DNA of 42,704 nucleotides, taken from contig JAISCE010000028.1 in assembly GCA_031265765.1 (NCBI GenBank), positions 1-42,704 of the forward strand. The letters are read 5' to 3'. The DNA comes from Azoarcus sp. Its GTDB lineage: Bacteria; Pseudomonadota; Gammaproteobacteria; Burkholderiales; Rhodocyclaceae. A program made the translations under genes and the position numbers. Each line of letters begins with the position of its first letter. The stretch's first letter is position 1. The notes beneath the pieces are model-generated. The model was not told the DNA's origin and searched no databases. It worked only from the letters and a program-made list of their open reading frames with translations. This document shows, piece after piece, positions 19,267 to 28,146 of this stretch.

Positions 19267-19295
19267 CCGCAGACCGCCCCAAGCGGACTGTGCGG
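19267..19295 (+). terminator. Nested hairpin after the dehydratase gene
   Basis: CCGCA (19267-19271) and TGCGG (19291-19295) enclose a second stem, CCGC and GCGG, around CCCAA. It lies 34 bases after the dehydratase stop. No T-run follows, so termination is only a guess. Confidence 0.3.
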
Positions 19296-19345
19296 CAAAC
19301 AAAACAACACATACCATACGCACAAACCGACAGAGGATTTCCACT

Positions 19346-21178
19346 ATGACGTCTTTCCGTCCGACGCCGCCGCGCCCTCTCGGCGCAGACTCCGAACATG
19401 GCGGAGCGAACACGGGTTCTCCCTCCGAAATCGCGCGCGAAACCTTGCGCCAGCTCGCCTTGCGCAAAGTGCCGCCCACACCGGACAATTACCGCGAACT
19501 GTATTTCCGGATTCGCGGCTCGGCGGACGACGACATCTTCCCCGCCCGCGCGCTGAAGGCAATCGCCAATGCCTTGCCGCGCGCCACGCCCGCCGAAGCG
19601 CGCAATGCGCAAACATTCGAGACCGCCGTCGCCAGCGGGCAATGGCTGGAACTGCACCGCGTCATCGTCGATTTGCATGCCAGCCGAAGCAACGACGGCA
19701 AAACATGGAATACGCTGATCCACGACCTGATCGGGCAATTCGAGCGCCTGCACGGCGAACTGACCCAGGCTCGCAAGCGCGAGGCGCTCAATCACGTCCT
19801 GAACGCCCATCCCAATGCCGACATCCTCTACGAACGCCTGGGTTCCCTGGTACGCAGCTGGAGCCAGGCCGATACCTGCGACACACCCGCGCACGGCGAC
19901 GCGCGCGCCCCGAACAGCGCAATCGAAGCGCCGGAGCGCAGTGTTCCCTCTCCCGACCGGGACGCGGACACTGCGCCGGCAATGCCCCTGCGCCCGTTGC
20001 TGGCCAAACTGCTGACAAACGGCGTAGTCCCGCTGGCGGACGATGACGAATCGTTGACCGGCGAAGTGCGCACGCTCTCGAACGCCTTGCTCGATGCCGG
20101 CGGCCCGCCGACACGGGAAGACATCGCGGCCCATCTCGAACGGCTCATCGTCCGCATGGAATGGATCGGCGAAGAACGCCAGGCCATACACAAAGCCCTC
20201 GTTGGCCTGCTACAGCTGCTCATCGACAACATCCGCGAACTGGTCATCGACGACAACTGGCTGCATGGGCAACTATCGGCCATCTCCGCCGCGTTTTCCG
20301 GCCCGATCAGCCTGCGCATACTCGACGATCTCGCCCGGCAACTGCGCGAGGTGATCGACAAGCAAAGCCGGCTGAAAAACGACCTTGCCGAAGCCCATGG
20401 CCGCCTGAAAGAAATGCTCGCCGGTTTCATCGACCGCCTGTCGGAGGTCGCCGTCTATACCAGCGACTATCACGACCTGCTCGGACGCAGCGCCAAGCGC
20501 ATCGGCGAAGCGGCCAACATCACCGAATTATCCGAAGTCGTCGGCGAACTGCTGGACGGAACCCACAGCGTCCAGGAATCGACCCGGCGCGCCGGCCGGG
20601 AACTCACCGAACTGCGCGAACTGGCCGACAACGCCAAACACGAAATCGCCCGCCTGCACAACGAACTCGACGCCACCAGCCGTCTCATACGCCACGATCC
20701 GCTCACCGGCGCGCTCAATCGCCGGGGGCTGGACGAAGCGCTCGTCCGTGAAATCTCGCGCATGAACCGCAAGAATACCTCCCTGTGCATCGCGCTGATC
20801 GACATCGACAACTTCAAGAAACTCAACGACACATACGGCCACAACACCGGCGACGAAGCGCTTTGCCACCTCACCCGTACCATAACCGAAGCCCTGCGCC
20901 CGCAAGACATCGTCGCGCGCTATGGCGGCGAAGAATTCATCATCCTGCTGCCGGACACCGCGCCCGAAGCCGCCAACACCATACTCATACGCCTGCAACG
21001 CGAATTGACCCGGCGCATATTCTGCGCCCCGGACAGCGAACGGCTGCTCATCACCTTCAGCGCGGGTATCGCCCAGGTATTGCCCGGCGAGCAACCCGAT
21101 GAAACCATTGCCCGCGCCGACGATGCCATGTATACCGCCAAGCGCGCGGGCAAGAACCGCGTCTTGGTCGCAGCGTGA
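19346..21178 (+). CDS. Diguanylate cyclase with helical N-terminal domain
   Basis: A 610-residue cytosolic protein that should make c-di-GMP. The C-terminal GGDEF domain (about 440-605) shows RHDPLTGALNRRGLDEAL, IDIDNFKKLNDTYGHNTGDEAL and RYGGEEFIILLP (GGEEF at 527-531). RPQD at 518-521, five residues before the active site, is an intact inhibitory I-site. The N-terminal about 430 residues are predicted to be mostly helical and start with ETLRQLALRKVPPTPDNYRELYFRIRG, an element I associate with betaproteobacterial cyclases; no PAS, GAF or membrane segment is visible. AGAGG lies nine bases before the ATG at 19346. The stop overlaps a GTG that could begin the next frame. Confidence 0.9.
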   Translation: MTSFRPTPPRPLGADSEHGGANTGSPSEIARETLRQLALRKVPPTPDNYRELYFRIRGSADDDIFPARALKAIANALPRATPAEARNAQTFETAVASGQWLELHRVIVDLHASRSNDGKTWNTLIHDLIGQFERLHGELTQARKREALNHVLNAHPNADILYERLGSLVRSWSQADTCDTPAHGDARAPNSAIEAPERSVPSPDRDADTAPAMPLRPLLAKLLTNGVVPLADDDESLTGEVRTLSNALLDAGGPPTREDIAAHLERLIVRMEWIGEERQAIHKALVGLLQLLIDNIRELVIDDNWLHGQLSAISAAFSGPISLRILDDLARQLREVIDKQSRLKNDLAEAHGRLKEMLAGFIDRLSEVAVYTSDYHDLLGRSAKRIGEAANITELSEVVGELLDGTHSVQESTRRAGRELTELRELADNAKHEIARLHNELDATSRLIRHDPLTGALNRRGLDEALVREISRMNRKNTSLCIALIDIDNFKKLNDTYGHNTGDEALCHLTRTITEALRPQDIVARYGGEEFIILLPDTAPEAANTILIRLQRELTRRIFCAPDSERLLITFSAGIAQVLPGEQPDETIARADDAMYTAKRAGKNRVLVAA

Positions 21179-21243
21179 AATCGGAATGGGCTGCATTTAT
21201 CCCTATTCACTACAATGGAAACATTCCCGCCCCGGCCCCGTCC

Positions 21244-21690
21244 ATGCCAAAAAAATTTCCCCTCCAACCCCTGCTCGACCTCGCCAACACCCGCATGGAC
21301 GAACTGACCCGCCAACTGGGGGAACTGATCGCCTCCGAGCGCAGCGGCCAGCAAAAACTGGAATTGCTCCAACGCTACCGCGGCGAATACAGCGAGCGTT
21401 TCATCGAAGCGGCGCGCGGCGGCATCGGTCCCGACGCGATGCGCAACTACAGCAACTTCCTGGGCCGCATCGACGAAGCCATCGAAGCGCAACAGCGCAT
21501 CGTCGAACAATCCCGCCAGCACACCACGCAAGGCCAGCAACAATGGATGGCGCAACGCACCAAGGTACGCGCCTTCGACACACTTTCGCAGCGTTTCCAG
21601 AACGAAATCGCCCGCAAGGACTTGCGTCAGGAACAACGCAGCACCGACGAACAAGCCTCGCGCAAATTCCGCGAAAAAAACAAAGACTGA
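21244..21690 (+). CDS. fliJ: FliJ-like flagellar export chaperone
   Basis: FliJ is the central coiled-coil stalk of the flagellar export ATPase (FliI) and helps deliver substrates. The 148-residue product from 21244 has the usual length and form: FPLQPLLDLANTRMDELTRQL, a strongly charged, almost all-helical body, and the conserved middle stretch MRNYSNFLGRIDEAIEAQQR. The end is rich in Glu, Arg and Gln. An alternative GTG at 21175 overlaps the preceding stop and would add 23 residues unlike the family. No Shine-Dalgarno precedes the ATG. fliJ normally lies beside fliI in the fliE-J cluster; here the neighbours are a diguanylate cyclase and parC. The family call is fairly secure; whether it serves the flagellum is untested. 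Confidence 0.78.
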   Translation: MPKKFPLQPLLDLANTRMDELTRQLGELIASERSGQQKLELLQRYRGEYSERFIEAARGGIGPDAMRNYSNFLGRIDEAIEAQQRIVEQSRQHTTQGQQQWMAQRTKVRAFDTLSQRFQNEIARKDLRQEQRSTDEQASRKFREKNKD

Positions 21691-21694
21691 AACC

Positions 21695-21741
21695 GGATCG
21701 CCCCGGGTTTGAAGGAGACGGCAACCCGCCCGAGGCGATCC
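21695..21741 (+). other. Nested stem-loop in the parC leader
   Basis: GGATCGCC (21695-21702) pairs with GGCGATCC (21734-21741), and inside it CGGGTT (21704-21709) pairs with AACCCG (21723-21728), leaving a 13-base loop. It starts four bases after the fliJ stop and ends 64 bases before parC. There is no T-run. It may be a terminator-like or leader structure. Confidence 0.5.
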
Positions 21742-21805
21742 ACGGTTCGCGCTGGGGTAAGATCGCGCCCTTGCAAACCTGTTTTCGCCCCAAGCCCAAA
21801 GCCCC

Positions 21806-24109
21806 ATGAACGATCACGGCACGCTTTTCGACGCCCCCGCCTCTCCGCCCCCTTCCGACACCCTGCCCCTCGACCGGTACGCCGAGCGCGCCTACCTTTC
21901 TTATGCAATGAGCGTGGTGCGCGCCCGCGCACTGCCGCAGGTGGAAGATGGGCTGAAACCCGTGCAGCGCCGCATTCTCCACGCAATGAACGAGATGCGC
22001 CTCAACGCGGCGGCCCGGCACGTGAAATCGGCGCGCGTGGTGGGCGATGTGATCGGCAAATACCATCCGCATGGCGACGCCAGCGTCTACGACGCCATGG
22101 TGCGGGTGGCGCAGGACTTTTCGCTCCGCTACCCGCTCGTCGACGGACAGGGCAACTTCGGTTCGCGCGACGGCGACTCGGCGGCGGCGATGCGTTATAC
22201 CGAATGCCGGCTCACGCCGATCGCGGAGTTGCTGCTATCCGAAATCGACCGGGGGACGGTGGATTTCCTTCCCAATTACGACGGCGCTTTCGAGGAGCCG
22301 CAATTGCTGCCGGCGCGCCTGCCCTTCGCGCTGCTCAATGGCGCTTCCGGCATCGCCGTGGGCATGGCGACCGAGATTCCTCCGCACAATCTCGCCGAAA
22401 CCGCCGCCGCCGCCAGTCATCTGATCCGGCATCCCGATGCCGCGCTCGACGATATCCTGCCGCTTCTGCCCGGCCCGGATTTCCCCGGCGGCGGACAATT
22501 GATCTCGCCGCCGCAAACGATCCGCGATGCCTACGCGGGCGGACGCGGCAGCTTGCGGTTGCGGGCGCGCTGGCACATTGAAGAACTGGCGCGCGGGCAA
22601 TGGCGAGTCATCGTCGATGAGTTGCCGCACGGCGTCTCGACCGCGCATGTGCTGGCCGAAATCGAGGCGCTGACCAATCCCCAGCCGCGCGCGGGCAAGA
22701 AAGAAACCACCCCGGAACAGAAAAATCTCAAGCAACTTCTATTGGGCGCGCTCGATACGGTACGCGATGAATCGAGCGACAAAGCGCCGGTGCGCATCGT
22801 GCTGGAGCCGCGCTCCAGCCGCCAGGCGCGCGACGAATTCATGGCCGTCCTGCTTGCGCATACCAGCCTGGAAACTTCCGTCCCGATCAATCTCACCATG
22901 ATCGGGCGCGACGGACGGCCCCGGCAGAAAGGGTTGCTGTCGATCCTGGCCGAATGGATCGACTTCCGCTACCTCACCGTGCAGCGGCGCAGCCGCTTCC
23001 GGCTCGATGAGGTCGAGCGCCGCATCCACATTCTCGACGGGCGGATGATCGCGTTCCTGCGCATCGAGGATGTGATCCGCGTCATCCGCGAATCCGACGA
23101 GCCGAAACCGGCGCTGATCGCGGCTTTCGGACTGAGCGAGATCCAGGCCGAGGACATTCTGGAAATCCGCCTGCGCCAGCTTGCCCGCCTCGAAGGTTTC
23201 AAGATCGAAAAGGAACTGGCCGACTTGCGCGCGGAGCGCGACAGCCTGCGCCGCCTGCTCGACGACCGCGCCGCGCAAACCCGGCTGATCCTGAAGGAAA
23301 TCGACGCCGACGCCAAGAAATACGGCGACGCGCGCCGGACGCTGATCGAAACCGTGGCCCCCGCCGCGCCCGCCGAAATCAGCGTACCCGATGAGCCGGT
23401 CACGGCGATCGTGTCGAAAAACGGCTGGGTGCGCGCGCGCCAGGGACACGGCATCGACCCCGCCACGATCGCCTACAAGGCCGGCGACTTCGCTTTCGCC
23501 ATGATCGAGACGCGCAGCGCGTGGCCGCTCGTCGTGATCGACACCCATGGCCGCGCCTATACGATCAAGACATCCGAATTGCCCGGCGGTCGCGGCGACG
23601 GCGTCCCCGTCTCGACCCTGATCGACTTCCAGGACGGCGGCAAGCTCGCCCAGGTTCTTGCCGCCGAACCGGAATCGCAATGGTTTTTCGCCAACAGCGG
23701 CGGCTACGGTTTCATTTGCACGCTCGCCGACGCCACGGGCCGCCAGCGCGCGGGCAAGGCGTTCATGGCGATCGAAGGCGCGGAAACCGTGCTCGCTCCG
23801 GCGCGGGTGTCCGGCCAATGGATTGCCGCCGTATCGAGCGCGGGGCGGATGTTGATCTTCCCGCAAGCCGAGATGAAGGTTCAGGCGGGCGGGCGCGGCG
23901 TCATCGTCATGGCGCTCGACGACGACGAGCGTCTTGCCGCCATCGCCGTTCCCGCCGACGACGCGCCGCTCGCCGTCGAGGGCATCGGACGCGGCAACAA
24001 GCCCATTACCCTGAACTTGAGCGCCGCCCAGCGCGCGGGGCTGCGCCATCGGCGCGCACGCCGCGGTACGCCGCTGACGCCGAAAATCAAGCCGGAAAAG
24101 ATGATCTGA
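21806..24109 (+). CDS. parC: DNA topoisomerase IV subunit A
   Basis: ParC is the DNA-cleaving subunit that, with ParE, separates linked daughter chromosomes. The 767-residue protein shows the GyrA/ParC N-terminal core ([29 protein letters not shown]), the winged-helix region [14 protein letters not shown], the catalytic Tyr 131 in [12 protein letters not shown] and the C-terminal propeller. The length and reduced propeller favour ParC over GyrA. At the positions equal to E. coli Ser80 and Glu84, where quinolone-resistance changes occur, it has Ala 92 and Asp 96. The C-terminus is strongly basic ([10 protein letters not shown]). parE is not in the window. Confidence 0.93.
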   Translation: MNDHGTLFDAPASPPPSDTLPLDRYAERAYLSYAMSVVRARALPQVEDGLKPVQRRILHAMNEMRLNAAARHVKSARVVGDVIGKYHPHGDASVYDAMVRVAQDFSLRYPLVDGQGNFGSRDGDSAAAMRYTECRLTPIAELLLSEIDRGTVDFLPNYDGAFEEPQLLPARLPFALLNGASGIAVGMATEIPPHNLAETAAAASHLIRHPDAALDDILPLLPGPDFPGGGQLISPPQTIRDAYAGGRGSLRLRARWHIEELARGQWRVIVDELPHGVSTAHVLAEIEALTNPQPRAGKKETTPEQKNLKQLLLGALDTVRDESSDKAPVRIVLEPRSSRQARDEFMAVLLAHTSLETSVPINLTMIGRDGRPRQKGLLSILAEWIDFRYLTVQRRSRFRLDEVERRIHILDGRMIAFLRIEDVIRVIRESDEPKPALIAAFGLSEIQAEDILEIRLRQLARLEGFKIEKELADLRAERDSLRRLLDDRAAQTRLILKEIDADAKKYGDARRTLIETVAPAAPAEISVPDEPVTAIVSKNGWVRARQGHGIDPATIAYKAGDFAFAMIETRSAWPLVVIDTHGRAYTIKTSELPGGRGDGVPVSTLIDFQDGGKLAQVLAAEPESQWFFANSGGYGFICTLADATGRQRAGKAFMAIEGAETVLAPARVSGQWIAAVSSAGRMLIFPQAEMKVQAGGRGVIVMALDDDERLAAIAVPADDAPLAVEGIGRGNKPITLNLSAAQRAGLRHRRARRGTPLTPKIKPEKMI

Positions 24110-24154
24110 AGACGGCCTGGATAAAGACGCGACGCTCGCATGCGCCCCTGGAAG

Positions 24155-24179
24155 CCGCCCGGCGCATGGCGCGGGGCGG
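24155..24179. terminator. GC-rich hairpin between convergent parC and secreted-protein gene
   Basis: CCGCCCGGCGC (24155-24165) pairs with GCGCGGGGCGG (24169-24179) with one G-G mismatch and a three-base loop. It lies between the two convergent stops. No T-run follows on either strand. Confidence 0.4.
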
Positions 24180-24190
24180 ACGCTGCGGCA

Positions 24191-24973
24191 TCAAAGGTCG
24201 ATGCGCAGCCCGCCAAGCGCCTCTTTTTCGATTTTTTTCTGCTTCTCGACGAATTGCCTGCTTTCGCCGCCATATGCCGGATCGGCATAAAGCGCCGCCG
24301 CGTCCGCGATCGTTACCGAAAAGGCGGCGACCCTCTGGGTTTCGGCATCGAAGCTGACGCTGGCCGAAATCGCCATGCCGCAGCGCTCGCCCGTTCGCCG
24401 GGGCACGATGATGTGCGTCCCCCAGGTTTGCGAATAATTGTCGCCGGCAAATGCCTCAAGACACGGGTCCTGCGACAGGAAATGGCGCGGCCCGCCCGGA
24501 ACCTGCCTGTATTGCGCATCGAATGACCACAGTATGCCGTACTTGATCCGCAGGTATTTGGCCGGCGGATGCGCGGGGCCGGGCAGCGTCGGCGCGCCGT
24601 ATTTGTCGAGCAGGGATTTTTGCAGCGTCGCGTAATCGGGCCGCTCTCCGACATCGAAGTTCTGCGCCTGGCCGACAAACCAGATTCGCCCGTCGCTGCC
24701 GACGCCGAGAACGACTTGCGTTTTGCCGAGGCGCTTTTCCGGATCGTCCGTATCCGTATATCTGAACCCGAACGGCTTGCCCGCATGGCTGCGGACGGCT
24801 TCCTTGTGCGAACCGGGCCGCGCCCCGGCGATCAGGGCTTCGGCCTCCCCGACCGTCATCCCCGTCCGGATGCCGAGTACGTCATGTTCGTGTCCGGCCA
24901 GGGAAACGGACGCCGACGCCATGCACGACAGTACGATACCGCAATGGGCGAGACGGCGAAATTTATGTTCCAT
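24191..24973 (-). CDS. Predicted secreted protein of unknown function
   Basis: I do not recognise a named family. The 260 residues begin with a signal peptide (basic MEHKFRRL, hydrophobic core, likely cut after SVSLA, residue 26). The mature protein starts GHEHDVLGIRTGMTVGEAEALI, a pattern (ixiGMtxxEaexxl) seen at the start of small BLIP/SmpA-like domains that bind outer-membrane or cell-wall partners. Two cysteines follow in the mature part (SQDPCLEAF and GERCGM) and may form a disulfide. The C-terminus is a charged helix (QFVEKQKKIEKEAL). It is convergent with parC and lies 93 bases downstream of uvrD on the same strand. No lipobox is present. Confidence 0.65.
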   Translation of the reverse strand: MEHKFRRLAHCGIVLSCMASASVSLAGHEHDVLGIRTGMTVGEAEALIAGARPGSHKEAVRSHAGKPFGFRYTDTDDPEKRLGKTQVVLGVGSDGRIWFVGQAQNFDVGERPDYATLQKSLLDKYGAPTLPGPAHPPAKYLRIKYGILWSFDAQYRQVPGGPRHFLSQDPCLEAFAGDNYSQTWGTHIIVPRRTGERCGMAISASVSFDAETQRVAAFSVTIADAAALYADPAYGGESRQFVEKQKKIEKEALGGLRIDL

Positions 24974-25066
24974 GTATTTGCCCGGCTTCCTGTTTCAATC
25001 CACGCCCGGCAACGCCGGATCGACAGACTTCCGCCGGTCTCTCGAAAAAGCAATCATGCAATCCGC

Positions 25067-27253
25067 TCAAGCCGCCTCCAGCTTTGCCAGCGACAGGAAC
25101 AGCCATTTGACGCCGGCATCGCCGAAATTGACTTGCACCTTGGCTTCGCTGCCGGCGCCTTCGGCGGCAAGGATCACCCCGAGGCCGAAACGCGGATGGC
25201 GCACGTTCTGCCCGATGCGCAAGCCGCCGGGCAGGTCGCGCTGCACCGCCGTAGCGAGCGCCGCTGCGGCCCTGCCGCCGCCGGAAACGAACATCCCGCC
25301 TCTAGCATGATGCGCTCCCGGCGTCAGGAACTTGACCAGGGCCGCCGGCACTTCGTCGAGAAAGCGCGAGCGCAGATGGTAATGCGTTTGCCCATGCAGG
25401 GCGCGGATCTGGGCGCAGGATAAATACAGCCGCTCGCGGGCGCGCGTCATCGCCACATACATCAGCCGCCGCTCCTCTTCGAGACCGCCGGACTCAGTCA
25501 GGCTGTTGCCGTGCGGAAAGAGTTCTTCTTCCAGACCGCTCAGGAAGACGGCATCGAACTCCAGCCCCTTGGCCGCATGCACGGTCATCAATTGCACGGC
25601 GTCCGTTTCCGCGCCGGCCTGATGATCCCCGGCTTCGAGCGAAGCATGATTGAGGAAATCCGCCAACAACGCATGCGGCTGCGCCAGCGCCTCGGCGCCG
25701 GCCTGGGCTTCGGCGCGGAAATTGACAGCGGCATTGATGAGTTCGTCGAGGTTCTCCAGCCTGTCCTGCCCTTCTTTTCCTGCCTGATAGTGGGCGCGTA
25801 GACCGCTGCGCTCGATGACGTGCGCCACCAGTTCGGGCAACGGCAAGGCTTCGGTTTCGCAACGCAAATCTTCGATCAGGCGCACGAAATGGCCAAGCGC
25901 CGCGGCGCTTTTGCCGGACAGGCGCGGCGCGGCGGCATGGAGGCTGGATTTTCCGTCGCGGGCGGCATCCTGGAGCGATTCCTGCGAACGCGCGCCAATG
26001 CCCCGCGCGGGGAAATTCACCACTCGCATGAACGCGGTATCGTCGCCGGCATTGGCGATCAACCGGAGATAGGCGAGCGCATGCTTGATTTCCTGACGCT
26101 CGAAAAACCGCAGCCCGCCATGGACGCGGTACGGGATGCCACTCGAAAAAAGCTGGTGTTCGAGTATCCGCGACTGCGCATTCGCCCGGTACAGCAGGGC
26201 AATGTCGGCGCGCATCGCGCCGTCGCGCACGAGCGCCTGGATTTCTTCGACGATCCAGCGCGCCTCGTCGCCATCGCTCATCGCCTCGAATACCCGTATC
26301 GGCTCGCCCGCGCCTCGATCCGTCCAGAGATTCTTGCCGAGGCGGTTGCCGTTGTTGCAGATGACGGCATTGGCGGCATCGAGAATATTGCCGTGCGAGC
26401 GGTAGTTCTGTTCGAGCCGGATGAGATGCCGGACATGGAATTCATGCTCGAAGTCGCGCATATTGCCCACTTCCGCGCCGCGAAAGCGATAGATGCTTTG
26501 ATCGTCGTCGCCTACGCAGAAAAGCGCCGCGCCGCCCTCCTCGCCATTGGCGGCCAGCAATTTCAGCCAGCGGTATTGCAGGACGTTGGTATCCTGGAAC
26601 TCGTCGACCAGGATGTAGCGGAAACGCTGCTGATAATGGCGGCGGATCGGCTCGTTGCGCTGGAGCAACTCGTAACAGCGCAGCAACAACTCGGCGAAAT
26701 CCACCACCGATTCGCGCTGGCACTGGGCTTCGTATTCCTGGTAGAGCGCGACCCGGCGGCGGGTATAGTCGTCGACCGGCTCGATCGCATGCGGACGCTG
26801 GCCCGCTTCCTTGTGCGCATTGATGAAATACAGCAGGTCGCGCGGGGGAAATCTTTCGTCATCGGCATTGAGCGTCTTCAGCAGGCGCTTGATCGCCGAG
26901 AGCTGGTCGGCGGTGTCGAGAATCTGGAAAAGCGGGGCCAGTCCAGCATCGTGGTGATGTGCGCGCAGGAGGCGATTGCACAGCCCATGGAAAGTGCCGA
27001 TCCACATGCCTCTGGGGCTGGCGGACAGCATGGCCTCGATCCGGGTCTGCATTTCGCGCGCCGCCTTGTTGGTGAAGGTCACGGCGAGAATGCCCGACGG
27101 AGACGCCAGGCCATGATTGAGCAGCCAGGCAATGCGGGTGGTGAGCACCCGCGTCTTGCCCGATCCCGCCCCGGCGAGCACCAGTGCATGCTGATCGGGT
27201 AATTGGACGGCTTCGGCCTGTTGCGGGTTCAGGCAGGCAAGCAGATCGGACAT
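25067..27253 (-). CDS. uvrD: DNA helicase II
   Basis: UvrD is the 3'-5' helicase of nucleotide-excision and mismatch repair. The 728-residue protein follows E. coli UvrD over its full length: LNPQQAEAVQLP, Walker A AGAGSGKT (27-34), VTFTNKAAREM, MWIGTFHGLCNRLLRAHH, DEFQDTN (Walker B), GDDDQSIYRFRGA, LEQNYRSHGNIL, VHAAKGLEFDAVFLSGLEEELFP and EERRLMYVAMTRA. The C-terminal Tudor-like tail is present (IGQNVRHPRFGLGVIL to GVKWLFLSLAKLEAA), which separates it from Rep. The upstream leader is long (see the predicted promoter at 27476-27505). I see no LexA-type site. Confidence 0.95.
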   Translation of the reverse strand: MSDLLACLNPQQAEAVQLPDQHALVLAGAGSGKTRVLTTRIAWLLNHGLASPSGILAVTFTNKAAREMQTRIEAMLSASPRGMWIGTFHGLCNRLLRAHHHDAGLAPLFQILDTADQLSAIKRLLKTLNADDERFPPRDLLYFINAHKEAGQRPHAIEPVDDYTRRRVALYQEYEAQCQRESVVDFAELLLRCYELLQRNEPIRRHYQQRFRYILVDEFQDTNVLQYRWLKLLAANGEEGGAALFCVGDDDQSIYRFRGAEVGNMRDFEHEFHVRHLIRLEQNYRSHGNILDAANAVICNNGNRLGKNLWTDRGAGEPIRVFEAMSDGDEARWIVEEIQALVRDGAMRADIALLYRANAQSRILEHQLFSSGIPYRVHGGLRFFERQEIKHALAYLRLIANAGDDTAFMRVVNFPARGIGARSQESLQDAARDGKSSLHAAAPRLSGKSAAALGHFVRLIEDLRCETEALPLPELVAHVIERSGLRAHYQAGKEGQDRLENLDELINAAVNFRAEAQAGAEALAQPHALLADFLNHASLEAGDHQAGAETDAVQLMTVHAAKGLEFDAVFLSGLEEELFPHGNSLTESGGLEEERRLMYVAMTRARERLYLSCAQIRALHGQTHYHLRSRFLDEVPAALVKFLTPGAHHARGGMFVSGGGRAAAALATAVQRDLPGGLRIGQNVRHPRFGLGVILAAEGAGSEAKVQVNFGDAGVKWLFLSLAKLEAA

Positions 27254-27385
27254 GATGCTATTGCCGCCCGGTATTCGAGCTTCCCTCGATGCCGGGGTCG
27301 ACGAAACGGACTTCGCAGGGACTTGTCAATATGATTTTGAAAAACATGCTCGACGACAGGCGTTGGCGTTCGACATTCATTTCGC

Positions 27386-27407
27386 GCCTTCTTCACGAAG
27401 GCTTTTT
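27386..27407 (+). terminator. Intrinsic terminator on the strand opposite uvrD
   Basis: GCCTTC (27386-27391), loop TTCAC, GAAGGC (27397-27402), then TTTTT (27403-27407). This is the most textbook intrinsic terminator in the window, yet no plus-strand gene precedes it: its neighbours on both sides run on the minus strand. Confidence 0.6.
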
Positions 27408-27475
27408 GTGGAAACCGGGAAAAGGCGCTCCTTCGATCGACGGCACGAATGCCTGCATCAGCGCAAACCCGGGAG

Positions 27476-27505
27476 ATTATAACCACTATCGTTTGGGCTG
27501 GCCAA
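27476..27505 (-). promoter_or_regulatory. Predicted sigma70 promoter upstream of uvrD
   Basis: A perfect TATAAT (27476-27481, minus strand) lies 18 bases from TTGGCC (27500-27505, 3 of 6 to consensus). Transcription would start near 27469 and reach uvrD after about 215 bases. Confidence 0.45.
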
Positions 27506-27581
27506 GTTCGCGAAGGATGGCAATGACGCAATTATGGAAATCGCCGACTTGTCGAAACGCTATCAAGTCGGCGCGGAAAAG

Positions 27582-27932
27582 CTATGGGCGCTGCTCGCCC
27601 CCCCCTTCCGTCTTGACCGTCGCGGGCTTGGCGATTACGGCTGGCGGCGGGAATCGTGAAGGGACTTCCTTGAGGTCGTGTTCCATCATGTAATCGTTCA
27701 TGGCTTTCCAGCCCGTGAAGATCGCGGCTTTCTGCGCCTCGGGGTTGAGGGTGTAGCAGTCCTCCAGCGAGCGGCCCGTCTGGCGGCAGGCGCTACCGAT
27801 AGCCTGGCCTTCCGCTTCGGCCTCGGCAGCATCCTTGACCGGATCGGGGATGTCGAGCAATTCCGCGAGCCGGTCGCAGGCCAGCAGCAGCGGTAGCGCG
27901 GCGGCGAGGACGAGGCAAAGGGACTTACGCAT
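27582..27932 (-). CDS. Small predicted lipoprotein
   Basis: A 116-residue protein with a short signal peptide and lipobox: MRKSLCLVLAAALPLLLAC, lipidated Cys 19 (LLAC). The mature part is acidic and Ala/Glu-rich (PVKDAAEAEAEGQAIGSACRQ), with two further cysteines (SACRQ and EDCYTL) that could form a disulfide. It has a conserved-looking middle, NPEAQKAAIFTGWKAMNDYMMEHDL. GGAG lies six bases before the ATG at 27932; the frame is open upstream, but without any signal. It is divergent from the solute-binding protein gene. I do not recognise the family. Outer- or inner-membrane sorting cannot be decided; the residue after Cys is Asp, which in enterics favours inner-membrane retention. Confidence 0.7.
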   Translation of the reverse strand: MRKSLCLVLAAALPLLLACDRLAELLDIPDPVKDAAEAEAEGQAIGSACRQTGRSLEDCYTLNPEAQKAAIFTGWKAMNDYMMEHDLKEVPSRFPPPAVIAKPATVKTEGGGEQRP

Positions 27933-28146
27933 GGTTGGCTCCGGACAGTCAAGGGACATGACGTTTAACGACAACAGAGAGATAAAACTTGATCCCTCCC
28001 CGGCGGCCGTGAGTGTATGTTTATGAGCTTGAAGCGGGAAACGATGTGTCGACGTTTTTTGCGGGCACCGTTGCCAACGCTCATGGGGTTGCCGGTCGTT
28101 CATTGGCATGCATATCATCCAACCGTTCTTTTCCAGGGAATTTCTC

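Larger units (their letters stand above)
27254..27581. other. uvrD upstream region without a clear gene
   Basis: This 328-base stretch holds no protein frame that I can support: the open frames lack ribosome-binding sites and family motifs. It contains a strong plus-strand terminator-like hairpin (27386-27407), a minus-strand perfect TATAAT box (27476-27481) and a minus-strand TTGACA hexamer (27324-27329). It may encode a long uvrD leader or a small RNA. Confidence 0.4.

Noticed and set aside
27289..27693. 134-residue + frame upstream of the lipoprotein end
   Set aside because: It runs through an intrinsic terminator and overlaps the lipoprotein antisense; no ribosome-binding site or family features.
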